Source: Aphidius gifuensis
Lineage: Eukaryota; Arthropoda; Insecta; Hymenoptera; Braconidae
Assembly (NCBI RefSeq): GCF_014905175.1
Contig: NC_057792.1
Coordinates: 12,255,321 to 12,319,320, forward strand
DNA length: 64,000 nt
Direction: 5' to 3'
Shown: piece by piece, positions 1 to 11,172 of the stretch
Position numbering within the stretch: the first letter of the stretch is position 1
Layout of the letters: each line of letters starts with the position of its first letter
Program-made: the position numbers and the translations under genes
The notes under the pieces: generated by a model
What the model saw: only the letters and a program-made list of their open reading frames with translations
Told to the model about the DNA's origin: nothing
Databases searched by the model: none

Positions 1-656
1 AAATAATTGAAAAACAGTAAAAAAAAAAAATAAATGAATTATAAATTACAAAAAGAAAATTGAATAGAAATTTAAAAAGATTTCAGCCAATAGAAAAATT
101 CCTTTAGCATTGGAATATAGCACCATTTTTTTTTTTTTGTTTTAACCAATGAGAAAATTCAATGATGTTGCTCGAGGTGTTATCTAGTGGAAAATGTTTG
201 CATTAAAAGAAAAAAAAATTGGATGAAATATTAGGCGCGGATATTTTTAAATCATTATTATTATTCATTTTTTTCATTATTTTAGATGGAAAAAAAGGAA
301 AACTTTCAGTTGAAATTGGTTCATTCTACAGCTAGGATCTTTTTTTTCCTTTGGCATACAAACTATTTTTTTCTTTTATTATTTTAAACATAAAAAACAA
401 AAAAAAAAAAAACTTTTAAGTTTGCTTTTTTTCCTCAATTATTTTTAAGAGTGTTAATTGTATTTTTTTATTATATATAAAGGTAAGTTTGAATTTAAAG
501 TTTTTATAATAATATTAATAATAATTTTCATAATTTAAGTTTAACTATTATTTTATAGAAAAACTTGTTTGCATTTTTAAGAAGATATTTTATTATATTT
601 TTATCTTTTTTGTTTTTTTATTTTACAGATAAATTTTTTGTTAAATAATATTTAAT
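1..656. other. A+T-rich left flank of the polymerase gene, with a possible promoter and 5' UTR intron
   Basis: No coding region is visible. The stretch is almost all A/T with long homopolymer runs. A TATA-like TATATATAAA lies at about 473-482. It is followed by a good 5' splice site (AG then GTAAGT, GT at 483) and a pyrimidine-rich acceptor ending TTTTACAG at 628. The polymerase ATG at 657 lies 28 nt downstream, so a short 5' UTR intron (483-628) is possible. The Polinton terminal inverted repeat should lie here or further left, but it cannot be recognised because the right end of the element is missing. Promoter and intron are inferences from sequence signals only. Confidence 0.3.
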
Positions 657-3600
657 ATGGATCAACTCGCAGACCAGATTCACCTGAAAAATAAATTCTC
701 TCAGGCATATGCTCAGCTTAAAGAAAACCCAAATGCTTTGGGAATTGTAAAGAACATTCGTGAAATTCAAGATTACATAAAACGTTACAATAGATCATTA
801 GGTGGCCTCACGGGACCTAGAAAGAAAATGACTGGTGCAACAGTTGCATTGTTGACTACTTGGAAATGTAAATTAGAGCATTTGCAGAAAAAAAACGGTA
901 TGGTTGATGAGCCTACAATGCACCAAAACCATGCTGATGCTATTGATGCAAGAATTCAATGGAGTGACTTAGAAAGTGCTTTTAAAAACCGAATGCGAAC
1001 TGGAATGATTATTAATATATTACATAAAAATTTAGATTTATTTCTTGAAGATGCAAAAGTGATGTTGATTGATCGTTTAGAGAATGAATTAAGCAAAAAA
1101 AGCGCTATTAAACTTAATACAATTTTGGCTTGTAATTTTCAAATTGTTAAACAAGAAGGAATAGAAATTAAGACAAAATATTTTAGTGATGGATGTATGG
1201 AAATATTGCAATCATCAAATCTTGATGATATTTTATCAAATAACTTTGAGATACTTAAAGCTGATTTGGAAGAGAAAGAAATGCGTGGTTCAGGTTGGAC
1301 CTTGCATGAAATTCTACATTTGGAAATAAATATAAACGACTATGTACCTTTACGTGGTGGTTCGTCAACTTTTATTGAAATGCCTGATTGGATTATAAAA
1401 ATAAAATCAGTTGTAAACGTTATAAACTATAAAGATAATTATTGCTTTATTTGGAGTGTGTTAGCTGCCATGCACAAGGTTCCACATCCAAACAGAGTAA
1501 GCTCATATGAAAGATACAAGAATGATTTAAATCTAGCTGGAATAACTTTTCCAATGAGTTGGTGCAAAATCAAACAATTTGAAAAAAATAACAATTTGAG
1601 AATAAATGTATATGGCATTGATAACACTGATGATTTAGATGATGAATCCAATGATAAAGAAGGTGATAGCGTTGATGATTCAAATGGTACAAATAAGAAA
1701 AAAAAAAAGAGACGTCTAGAAAGGATTGTTCCATATTATTTGAGTAATAATGATGCATCAAATCATCCAACAATTTATCTTTTAATTATTGAAAAGCCTG
1801 AGAAAAATGTTGATGGATTCCAAGATGAAACAGCAGATGAAGATGATGAAGAAGAAGAAGAAGAAGAAGATGAAGATGATGAAGATTATGATGAGTATGA
1901 TTTTAATAATATTACAAATAAAAGAAAACTTGGTGAATTCTCAAACCATCACTTTGCCTACATTAAAAATTTATCTAGGTTAATTAGTGCACAAGTTTCA
2001 GCATATAATGGTAAAAAATTTATATGTGATCGTTGTTTATCATATTTCCATTCTCAAAAATCAATTGATTTTCACAATCCTGCATGTAGAGAAAAGAATC
2101 AATATGCAATGGTGATGCCAACAGAAAAAAACAATATTTTAAAGTTTACAAATTACAAATACCAGCTTCGAGTGCCTTATGTAGTATATGCTGACCTGGA
2201 AAGTATATTAGAAAACGCAACAGATAATTCTGATAATTCATTGAAAAAAACAATTAAACAAAATGATATTCCAAGCAGTGTAGCATATTATGTTAAATGT
2301 TCTTATGATAATACGCTCTCTAAATTTAAATTAAAAAGAGACAAAAATTGCATTGAATGGTTTATTAAGGAACTTGAAAAGCTGTCACACAATGTTGATA
2401 ATATACTTGAAAATATCAAACCGATGAATCTTACTTTTGATGAAGAATTGCAATTTTTTAATGCAACAAAGTGACATATATGTAAAAAATTGTTCACAGC
2501 AGAAAACATTAAGGCACGTGATTACTGTCATCTCAGCGGGGTGTATAGGGGGCCGGCTCATGTTGCGTATGTATAATTAATTTTTGAACTTTTTTAAATT
2601 TTTTAATTTTTCTCCGATTTTTTCCGTTTTTTTTTTATTTTTTAAATTATTTATTCTGAAATAAAAATTTATTATTCCAGATGCAACCTAAATTATCAAC
2701 CATAATAGCTGTGGTATTTCATGGTCTCCGTAATTATGATAGCCATTTTCTAATTGAAGCATTAAAAAAACAATTTCCAGGTGATATTGATCTTTTGGCT
2801 TTAAATAAGGAAAGTTACATACGCTTCACTGAACGTGTTAAAGGTACTAGAATTAAATTACGTTTTATAGACTCTTATAAATTCATGGCTAGCTCAATAA
2901 GTACACTCGCTAATGAATTAGATGATAATGATAAAAGTATAAGTCGTAGTTATTGCGACAATTTAGAAGAATTCAAATTAATAACAAAAAAAGGTATATT
3001 TCCATATGATTATATTGATTGTTGGGAAAAATTTGATAAAGAACAATTGCCGTCAAAACTTGATTTTTATTCTCAACTTAATGAAGAGCATGTGAGTGAT
3101 GATGATTATGCTCATGCTTGCAATGTATGGAGAGTATTTAAATTAAAAAATCTTGGAGAATACTCAGATTTATATCTCCGTACAGATGTTCTTCTTTTAG
3201 CTGATATATTTGAAAATTTTAAATATTTTCGTTTCAAAACCTATGATTTATATCCAGCTCATTATTACACACTCCCGGGGTTGAGTTTTAACGCGATGCT
3301 AAAATATACAGAGATTGAGTTGGAATTATTATTAGATGCTGATAAATTATTGTTTATTGAGGGAGGTATTAGAGGTGGCTTATCACAATGCTCACATCGT
3401 GATGTCATTGCAAATAATAAGTATATGAAAGAATACAATTCAAATATTAGAGATTCATATTTAATGTACTATGATGTTAACAATTTATATGGTTATGCAA
3501 TGGCTTCTACACTACCAGTAGGTAATTTTCAGTGGGTTGAGAACTTTGATATAAATTCATTACAATCTATTGTGGATGATGCTGAGTGGGGTTATATTTT

Positions 3601-4705
3601 GGAAATAGATCTAGACTATCCAGTAGAGCTTCATGATGAAAATAGGGAACCTTTGGCACCAGAACGACAAATACCTCCTTTATCTACAAGTAAATGCCCA
3701 AAATTATTAGCAACTCTTTATCCTAAAGAAAAGTATGTAATTCATTATAGAAATTTAAAACAATACGTATCTCTGGGGATGAAAATTAAAAAAGTATATA
3801 GAGTTTTAAAATTCAAACAACGAGCTTGGTTGAAACCATATATTGACTTAAATACTGAATTACGTACCAAGGCAACATCACTCTTTGCTAAAAATCTATT
3901 TAAATCATTAATTAATATTTGTTTTGGTAAAATGTTAGAGTCAACACGTTCACAGAGAATAATTAAATTAGTATCAAGATATGGCGGTCGAGGTGGAGCA
4001 AGAGCTTTGATATCAAAACCTAATTTTCACAGCTCTTTAATTATTGATGATTCAGTTATTGTTGAAATAAAACGATTGAGTATCCTTTTTGATAAACCAA
4101 TATATGGTGGTTTTACTATTTTAGATATTTCAAAAACAGTCATTTATGATTTTTATTATAATTATATAAAAAAGGAATTTAAAGATAATGTTAATTTTGT
4201 ATATATGGATACTAATAGTGCAATTTTAGAGATTTTTACACCAGATATCTATGAGTTTATTCGTAGAGAATGTAATAATTTTGATACATCTGATTACCCT
4301 CTAAATAATCGATATAACATTCCTCAAAAAAATAAAAAAGTACCAGGTATTATGAAGGATGAATGCAATGGGAAAATTATGAAGGAATTTGTTGGGTTAT
4401 GTTCGAAAGAATATTCATTTCTAGTTGAAGATGAGACTTGTATCAATAATGTAAAACTTCATAAAAAAGCTAAAGGAGTAAAAAAATCATCAATGAAAAC
4501 GATGACTTTCGAAGACTATAAAAATTGTGTTGAAAATCATGTTCAAATATCTAGAAAACAAAATTTAATTCGCTCTGAAAGACATCAAGTTTATACAATT
4601 ACCACAGAAAAAATAGCTTTAAGTTGGAATGATGATAAGAGAGTACTTATTGATGGTAAAAATTATACTCTGCCTTGGGGTTATTTTTTATGCAAAAGAA
4701 CTTAG
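657..4705 (+). pseudogene. Protein-primed family B DNA polymerase of a Polinton, decayed
   Basis: This would replicate the element in a protein-primed manner. The first part (657-2474, 605 residues) has the extended N-terminal region usual in insect Polintons, a Cys/His finger-like segment (about residues 454-476), an acidic stretch (about 395-420) and the exonuclease I motif YADLES near residue 510. A TGA at 2472-2474 interrupts it just before a CxxC...HCH-type segment, which continues in the same frame to about 2570. The second part (2681-4705, 674 residues) holds polymerase motif A (YYDVNNLYGYAM, about 259-272), motif B (K-x3-N-x2-FGK, about 408-417) and motif C at about 508-513. Motif C reads MDTNSA instead of the usual D-T-D-S, so a catalytic aspartate is replaced by Asn at codon 4214-4216. 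The parts are separated by an apparent intron. A stop plus a lost catalytic residue make it non-functional as it stands. Confidence 0.9.
2567..2680 (+). other. Candidate spliceosomal intron in the Polinton polymerase gene
   Basis: Between the two coding parts lies about 110 nt of A/T-rich sequence with an in-frame stop and a T-rich tail ending TTATTCCAG at 2680. Two donors fit. GTATGT at 2567 has the better consensus and would place a Cys-Asn pair right after the acceptor, as expected for this finger, but the frame is then lost within about 20 nt. GTATAA at 2571 is phase 0 and keeps the downstream frame open. Either way the reading frame resumes exactly at the AG. Introns are not the rule in Polinton polymerase genes, so this is notable. 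No transcript evidence is available here. Confidence 0.6.
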
Positions 4706-4790
4706 AAATAAAATTAAATAAATAAAACAATGTAATATGAGTGAAATAAAAAAATTTATTTATTGAATTGAGTTTTTATTTATTTATTTA

Positions 4791-5714
4791 CTACAAAGCT
4801 GTCTTATCCATCCACTGGTTGTGTGAATTATCAAATCCCAAATATTTTACATATATTTTATTTCCTTTCTTTTTGATAATTTTTTCAATTAAATAGACGT
4901 CAGGATGTTTTACTTTATGTAATTCAGGTTGATAAAAACACCCTTCAATTGGGTTCTGTTGATAGTCTTCAAGTTTATATGTTACTGGAGATGTGTTATT
5001 TATTTTTATAATTTTAAATATTTCAGTTGTCCAATTGGGTTTATAATTTTTCTCAAAGACATGTTTATATTTACTTATTCTAACATGATCATTTAATTTA
5101 AATTTATTTTTCTGATAATATTGATTTAAATTTTTAAATACAGTATGCTTTAAAATTTTTATATTGTCACCAACAACTTTTGCTGGTGCCATTTTGATTG
5201 TACGATGTTTTGTATTATTATATTGTTCAATTAATTTTGGTTATATTTTAACCCATTTATAAGTACCTTGTAAACTGAATTCAAAGAACAATTTATTTTT
5301 AATTGTTCTATTGAATCTTTCAACTATTGATGCTTTCATATGTGTGAAAGTTGAATACATATGAACATTGTATTTTTTTAGCATCGCTTGAAAAATGGAA
5401 TTATAAAATTCTGTTCCTTGATCCACATGTAGATTTTTACAAACTCGTCCTTTTTTAAATATTGATTCCATTGCAGCTGATACTTCTTTTCCGGTCTTGC
5501 TTTTGAGTTCAACAGCCCACCTGAACTTTGAAAAAATATCAATAATAGTCAAAATATATTTATATCCAGAATTTACAGATGAGTGTTCAATCATGTCAAC
5601 AAGATCAGCTTGCCAAGTTTCATCCTTATCTCGAATATCAACTTTACGTCTTGGAAAATTTCGGCGAGCTGGTGCATGAAGCTCTCGTACTATGTCTCTT
5701 TTAAATTCAGTCAT
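4791..5714 (-). pseudogene. Polinton integrase (retroviral-type, with chromodomain), one nonsense codon
   Basis: This enzyme would insert the element into chromosomal DNA. The upstream part (5714 down to 5241, 157 residues) has the rve catalytic core: D37 in WQADLVDM, D98 in HVDQGTEF and E132 in ASIVERFNRT, a DDE triad with about 33 residues between the last two. An in-frame TAA at 5241-5243 interrupts it. The same frame then continues through 5192 to 4791 with an integrase C-terminal region and a final chromodomain-like segment (about the last 35 residues, with YVKYLGFDNSHNQWMD). Length and start (an Arg-rich N-terminus without an HHCC finger) match the Polinton/adintovirus form. Only this one stop breaks it, so decay is recent or slow. 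It is transcribed toward the polymerase (convergent). Confidence 0.9.
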
Positions 5715-5755
5715 GTTTCATTGAGAGTAGTATGATGACTGAATTTTAACTAATG

Positions 5756-6725
5756 TTAATGTATAATGTTGGCCTCTCTTAGTTCTTCAATGATTGACAT
5801 GATTTCATTATCGTGACTTGGATTGCCAGCTGTTCGTGAAGCAACTAGCAATCTTAAACGATCAACAAGCTCGTTCGGATTATCCCAATAAACATAATTA
5901 ACTTTAGATTGATTCTTACTTTGAATTATCATATTTGTTGGTAGTAAACCAGAACCATGATGTTGTGTACTCTTCATGTGAGGCAATATGAATGTAATAT
6001 ACTTTTGTGATGCTGAATTTTTCACTGTATTTTTAGAATTATGATATCTTAAATGTGCATTTGTGTTGAGAAGAATTTGAGCATAATTTTTTTCATCAAT
6101 TTGAGTGACTTTGGTTTTTTCTGGGGATTTCATAAATAATAATTCCAGTAGTCCTTGGGTTATTTCATACGTTTCATCAGCAACAATCATATTATTATTT
6201 TCGAATAGTAATTCAGCATTTCCAATTTTATATTCTCCACTGTTTTTTTTTTTTAACCCCATAAACTTTATCCCATTGTAAAGTATCTATTTTATTTAAA
6301 TATTAAGTTGTTAAATCATTTTTAAGACCTGTTTCATCAGCCTCTTGCTCTATCAGTTGCAGATCTTCAATAGTATCATGGAAAGCCTCTGTTTCCTCAT
6401 CAGAACTGAGATTTTGTTCTGTGTTTATATTTCCAGAATTACTTGAATGCGTTCTATCAGAAATGATACTGTCTTCTTCTCTCTCAGAATCATATGTGTT
6501 GTCTTTACTAATTTTGCTTTTTTTATTGTTTATTATCGGTGTTTTTTTAGCAGCTATATTCTCAAGTGGTCCGATGACTGGTTTTAAGTACTCGTTAGCA
6601 GTTTCAGATATGCTTTCTTTTCCTAATTTTAATAATTGATGCTTCTTCTTTATTACATCTCTAACTTTTTCTATTTCTTCAAGAAATTTTGCTTCTTTTG
6701 ACAGTGCTTCCTTCTTGAGAGGCAT
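5756..6725 (-). pseudogene. DUF8207-like Polinton protein, broken
   Basis: Insect Polinton/adintovirus-like elements often carry a protein of unknown function in this position, between integrase and ATPase. Here the N-terminal part (6725-6303, 140 residues) is charged and partly coiled-coil-like. The C-terminal part (6262-5756, 168 residues) holds the conserved core with GEYKIGN, a TQGLLELLF segment and a PHMKSTQHHGSGLLP stretch. A TAA at 6303-6305 ends the first part. The coding signal continues past it but shifts by one base in the A-run at about 6241-6254. Read as one gene it is about 320 residues. The DUF assignment is from memory of the family pattern and should be confirmed by profile search. 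It lies 41 nt from the integrase and 38 nt from the ATPase gene. Confidence 0.7.
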
Positions 6726-6763
6726 GTTGATTCAACAGGATTTAAACATGAACTAATATTTTT

Positions 6764-7491
6764 TTAACAAATTGTATCGTTATTTATATTTATAAAACAA
6801 TCAAAATTTTTTCTGTATCTTCCATCATTTATATTGCGATCTTTGTCAATACATAGGAAACAATATTTCTCTTCCCAACACTTGATACATATCCGAAGAA
6901 ATTTATTATACTCCATATCAATATTTGCATGATCCTGCCAAATATGTTTGAGATTTAGCTGATCACAAGGGAACACAACTAAGAAATTAATATTATCGCG
7001 AATCAAATGCTTTGGAATTCGAGCATACGATTGACACAAATAAAACGAATCAACATTACAATGACGTCCCATTGAAAAATAATCCCTTATTGGCTGTTGA
7101 TTTTCAGTTGCAACATCATCAAATATAAACAATGAGTTTGGTTTTGCTTCTTCAACAAGAATTACTTGATCATTGCTTGAAAATTTATGATAATTTATAT
7201 TTTCAAGTGGTTCCAATAGATTTTCTAAATTCGACATTTTGGTTGGTATAATGATTTACTATAAATATAAATATTAGCAAAACGTAAACCATTTGGATTA
7301 ACAATTAAACTCATAAGTGCGTTGGTTTTACCACAATTACTTCCACCAATTATAGCACAACGTATCGTATTTGGCAATAAGTCTCCATGTCTTTTCTGAA
7401 TTAAACCCTCACCACTTTTTGCTGTAATTATATCAAAGTTTATCACTGGTAATTTGAGAGCTTGCTTCTTGTACTCCATCTTGATCAACAC
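6764..7491 (-). pseudogene. Genome-packaging ATPase (FtsK/A32-like), frameshifted
   Basis: This would be the motor that packages element DNA into a capsid. The first part (7491-7225, 88 residues) has a Walker A motif GGSNCGKT at residues 49-56. The second part (7237-6764, 157 residues) has Walker B (SLFIFDDVA, residues 35-43), followed by the conserved RDYFSMGRH and YLCQSYARIPKHLIRDN segments usual in Polinton ATPases. The parts overlap by 13 nt in different frames, so one small indel at about 7225-7237 splits the gene. Its upstream end faces the plus-strand PLA2-domain gene across 59 nt, a likely shared promoter region. All motifs are preserved apart from the frameshift. Confidence 0.9.
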
Positions 7492-7550
7492 TAATTAAAA
7501 AAGTATAAAGTCAACTGTTTTATATAGAAAAAATCAGTCAATCATCAACC

Positions 7551-8486
7551 ATGATAGAGCATACAAATAATAAAAATAATAAGAAAAATAAAAAACGTTT
7601 TGGAAAAGGAATATTAAATAAAATTATTAATAAACTACCTATCGAGTTACATCTACCTGGATATTCTTTTTGTGGACCTGGAACTAAGCTAGAGAAACGT
7701 TTGGCAAGAGGAGATCGAGGAATAAATCCTCTAGACGAAGCTTGTAAAAATCACGATATCGCATATTCGAAAAATCAGAAAGATATTAAAGCCAGGAACC
7801 TAGCTGACGATATTTTAGCGCGTGAAGCTTCAAAACAAATTTTTGCCAAGGATTCAAGTCTAGGTGAAAGAGCTGCAGCTGCACTTGTAACTGGAACAAT
7901 GAAAATCAAATCAAGATTTGGTATGGGTTGTTTGAATAAAAAAAATTGTGTTAAAAAACGAAAAACAACTGGTGGAAAATTAAAAAAAATTAAAAAACTG
8001 ATAAAAAATAGAAATAATTCTGGTGAAAAGAAAAAAAGCAAGAAGAGCAAGAAAAATAAAAGAAAAAACCTCAAGAAAAAAGTATCATTTATGAAAATTG
8101 TACAAGCTGCTAAAGAAGCAAGTAAGGGATCCAATGTTCCATCAATAGCAATTAAAGCAGCATTAAAAGGAGCAAGAGGAGCTATTAAAAATGTTGGTGG
8201 TAAATCTGCTGTCTTGATGCCAAGAGTGGTACCAGTTGCTAAAAGTATAAGTGGTGGTGCATTACCACTATTAATTCCAATACTTTCAGCCATAACAGCA
8301 TTAGGTGGACTAGTTGGTGGAGCATCAGGTGTTGTTAAGGCAATTAATGCAGTAAAATCAAGTAAAAATCAATTACAAGAAACTGTAAGACATAATAAAC
8401 AAATGGAATCAATTGCTATTGGGAAAGGACTTCATTTAGCACCATTTAAAAGCGGAATGGGATTCTATTTAACTCCAAAAAACTAG
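7551..8486 (+). CDS. Virion-type protein with parvovirus-like phospholipase A2 domain (Polinton), intact
   Basis: The 311-residue frame is open from ATG to TAG. The N-terminus is basic. Residues about 33-75 form a PLA2 domain of the kind found in parvovirus VP1 and in Polinton/adintovirus proteins: Ca-loop FCGPGTKLEKRL (Cys41, Gly-Pro-Gly 42-44) and catalytic DEACKNHDIAY with His68-Asp69. A very Lys-rich stretch follows (about 140-180), probably nuclear-targeting or DNA-binding. Next come Ala/Gly-rich sequence and a hydrophobic segment (about 240-268) that may be membrane-active. By family knowledge the lipase helps virions leave endosomes, and the basic middle resembles a core or minor capsid protein. 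It is the only gene of the element with no stop or frameshift. Role in this insect is inferred; expression is unknown. Confidence 0.85.
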   Translation: MIEHTNNKNNKKNKKRFGKGILNKIINKLPIELHLPGYSFCGPGTKLEKRLARGDRGINPLDEACKNHDIAYSKNQKDIKARNLADDILAREASKQIFAKDSSLGERAAAALVTGTMKIKSRFGMGCLNKKNCVKKRKTTGGKLKKIKKLIKNRNNSGEKKKSKKSKKNKRKNLKKKVSFMKIVQAAKEASKGSNVPSIAIKAALKGARGAIKNVGGKSAVLMPRVVPVAKSISGGALPLLIPILSAITALGGLVGGASGVVKAINAVKSSKNQLQETVRHNKQMESIAIGKGLHLAPFKSGMGFYLTPKN

Positions 8487-8491
8487 ATGTG

Positions 8492-8524
8492 ATGCTACCA
8501 CAAAGACCCTTGACTATGAATATG
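8492..8524 (+). pseudogene. First 11 codons of the next Polinton gene, cut by the Helitron junction
   Basis: Five bases after the PLA2-gene stop, an ATG opens a frame reading MLPQRPLTMNM. It runs into sequence that on the minus strand is clearly Helitron helicase. The position suggests the missing capsid-side gene of the Polinton. Only 33 nt remain, so the identity cannot be stated. Confidence 0.4.
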
Positions 8525-11172
8525 TATACAGAATCTGAAGGCAAATTATTAATGTATGTGCATAGCTGATTTATTCTTGATGTAAAATCGGGATGCGAAA
8601 GGGATTTATCATCTGTAAACTGGATTTTTCTAGTTTCTAAAAGCTCTATATCTTCATTAGTCAGTGAACCTACTCGAAGTCGAGATACTAAACTAGCATA
8701 AACTTTGTCACCATTTTGTCGCATATTTATTGTTAATTCATCGTATTCGAATAATTCGTTGAATAGATTAACACTTGCCATCCCTCCAAAATATTTTCGA
8801 GTATCAGCTGGTGATAAAGACATAAAAGCCGGTTTACCATGGACAGGTGGAAGCTGTAATAAATCGCCGAATACAACAATGTGTTTTCCTCCAAACCAAC
8901 CATCTTCATCGTCAACAGTATCTGAAATTTCAGTCATTCTTAAATTTATAGATCCAGCCATTATATTAGAAACCATTGAAAATTCATCTAAAATGATTAA
9001 TCTTTTATTATTGTGAGTTTCCCGCAGTTTTTTTAAATTATGATCAAATAATTGTTTATATTTGTGACTAAAACCATGGTCAACAGGTAATTGAAAAGCT
9101 CTATGCGCAGTCACTCCATTAATATTGAGTGCTGCTGAGCCAGTTGGAGCTGTAACAATTACTTCTTCATTCAGAATTTCTTGATTCCAACGTACAATAA
9201 AATTGATTAAACAACTTTTACCAGTTCCACTTTCTCCACTTACAAACAAACGCAATATTTTACCATCTTTTGAAGTAAGGGCTGCTTCAATCTTTCTAAA
9301 TATTCGCACTTGATCAATATTTAACTGAGAATACAAATCGTCGAGTGTTTCTTGGTTATCATTATTCACGTTCATGTTATTTACATCTCCAACATCTTGA
9401 AAATTTCCATCTTCATCAGGCATATCAAGTTTCAAAAATATGTCATCATCACCTTCAAATTCATTATCTCCGCTCACCTTTTTGTCATTTTCTTGGTTAA
9501 TTTGTTTATTTATATCATCGAGAGCTTTTTCAATATCCAGTGAACGCTCGTGATATTGATATGCTGTAAGTAAATAATTTTTTTGAGTATCAAATGATTC
9601 TAGATATGTTTGACAACCATTCAGCAACTCAATAGTATTTCTCCATGGTTGGAAAAGTAGAAGTAATGCGTAATAATAATTTTCTGGATGAGTTGTGGAG
9701 TTATATCGAGTGTGGTTAATCAAGTGACCAACAGATCGCTTTCTCAAGAATGACGATTTACCTACTTCGTAAAATACTACGTTTTTTCGTTTTGGCCTCA
9801 CTACAATTTTATCGTACCACCTAGCAAAGTCGTATAGTGATAAATTTTCTAGTTCTTTTGGGCGTGTAGGATAATCATCATCAACCAAAGATTGATAATA
9901 AAGTTCAGTTGAGTCATCATTCAATTTTTCAATATCTTCACGATTTTTTATTCTACGCCTACGATTAATTTTTACATCTAACCATCTTATAGTGGTATCT
10001 GAATCAGTCCCATGAAGCAAAATACCTAGAAGAGTATCACAAGCTTCGAGAATGCGAACCTCTCTATGGCTCAAGGCCCGATTGGCAATACTCCATTGTT
10101 TTGAGCGTATAGACTCTGTTGAAGTACTAATATCGTTTATAACATCTGATGATCCAGCAGTTTCATGTTTCGTAGCATATTTCGTACAATATCTTGTCAA
10201 CAGTCCTGATTTTTCACCAATATATTGAAGATCCATATTTCCTTTCCATGCAGATAAAATAACAGGATTATAGTCATTAATGAATTCTTCTCTTTTACTT
10301 CGAGGAAGATCATAAAGACGTGGTCGAGATTGTAATTTTCGCCGTCCAACAATGGAAATGACAGGATCACGTAAAATTAATTTCTCAGTTATAGTTCGAG
10401 GAAAACCGAACTTACAAACTTTAGTTTTTGAGCCTTTCTTGACATTTATTTTGGTAGGTTTATCACGAAGACAATAATTTGTATGCTTATGACGTTGGTG
10501 AGTATTCACACGGCGGTATAGTGTCGGTGATATTGTATAATTTGGTAATCTACAAGTAATGTATTTCATGATGAATTGAGAAATTTCGTCTTTAGTATTT
10601 TCGCCAATGATAGGTGCATCTTCTACCCAAATCACTAAGTGCTAATGTTGTATGCCTCTGCTCTGATATTCTCGTCGCCAAAAATAATGCAATATCACGC
10701 CAATTGGATTACTGCTAGACATTAAAAACTTGAGCATTGCTTGAAACTTGTTTTCCATAAAGCGACAAACTGAAATCGGATCGGTAGCAATCATTTCACT
10801 TGGAGACATTTTATCAAACTTGGAGGCATTAATTTCACGTAAATATTGTGCTAAGGCATCCCATTCCCATTCGGAAGGACTCAATGTTAAAAACCATGTT
10901 GCTGGTCCATACTCACGAACCATGCACTCTAGATCATTTCTTGAAAAACTCCAATACTGTTCAGAATTGCGAAGCTTACCAAATATAGTATCTAAGTATG
11001 GTTCGATATTACCGTTTTCTAATTGGTTAAGGTAAGATTCGGCAGTAAACTGCTGATTATTAACGACATTCAACGCATGGTATATGCCTGAGTTTATTTG
11101 GCGAGTGTTTGTGTCACTCAATAAAAAGAAAATATAATTACGATTCATTCGAAATCTAGAATCAGCGGACAA
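8525..11172 (-). pseudogene. Helitron Rep-helicase part, with a stop inside the HUH motif and a truncated C-terminus
   Basis: Upstream part (11172-10645): Helitron-like N domain with WFLTLSPSEWEWDAL, leading to the metal-binding His-x-His site. The first His is the CAT at 10645-10647, the second is the CAC at 10639-10641, and the middle codon (10642-10644) is TAG. The same frame then runs on: a second Rep segment with the Tyr pair in LTRYCTKYATK (about 10175-10205), then a PIF1 helicase with Walker A GESGTGKS (about 9215-9240), Walker B LIILDEFSMV, motif III VVFGDLLQLPPV and an NMRQ motif. The helicase stops near 8525, before motifs V and VI. Open sequence to 8446 is read-through of the antisense strand of the PLA2 gene and is not Helitron. 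Confidence 0.9.

Larger units (their letters stand above)
1..8524 (+). mobile_element. Truncated Polinton/Maverick (adintovirus-like) element
   Basis: Five recognisable Polinton-type genes lie together: protein-primed DNA polymerase B (plus), integrase with chromodomain (minus), DUF8207-like protein (minus), FtsK/A32-like packaging ATPase (minus) and PLA2-domain protein (plus). Such elements normally also carry a major capsid protein, penton-type minor capsid protein and an adenain-like protease, and none of these is present. The left boundary is not defined. The right boundary is abrupt at about 8524, where Helitron sequence begins. Four of five genes carry inactivating changes, so this copy is a fossil. 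Family membership is well supported; the exact clade is not. Confidence 0.85.

Noticed and set aside
7775..8293. 172-codon minus-strand frame with hydrophobic stretches
   Set aside because: It is the antisense shadow of the Lys- and Ala-rich PLA2-domain protein.
8446..8524. Continuation of the Helitron helicase frame into the PLA2 gene
   Set aside because: Beyond about 8525 the minus-strand frame is antisense to the intact PLA2 gene and has no helicase motif. The open frame is accidental.
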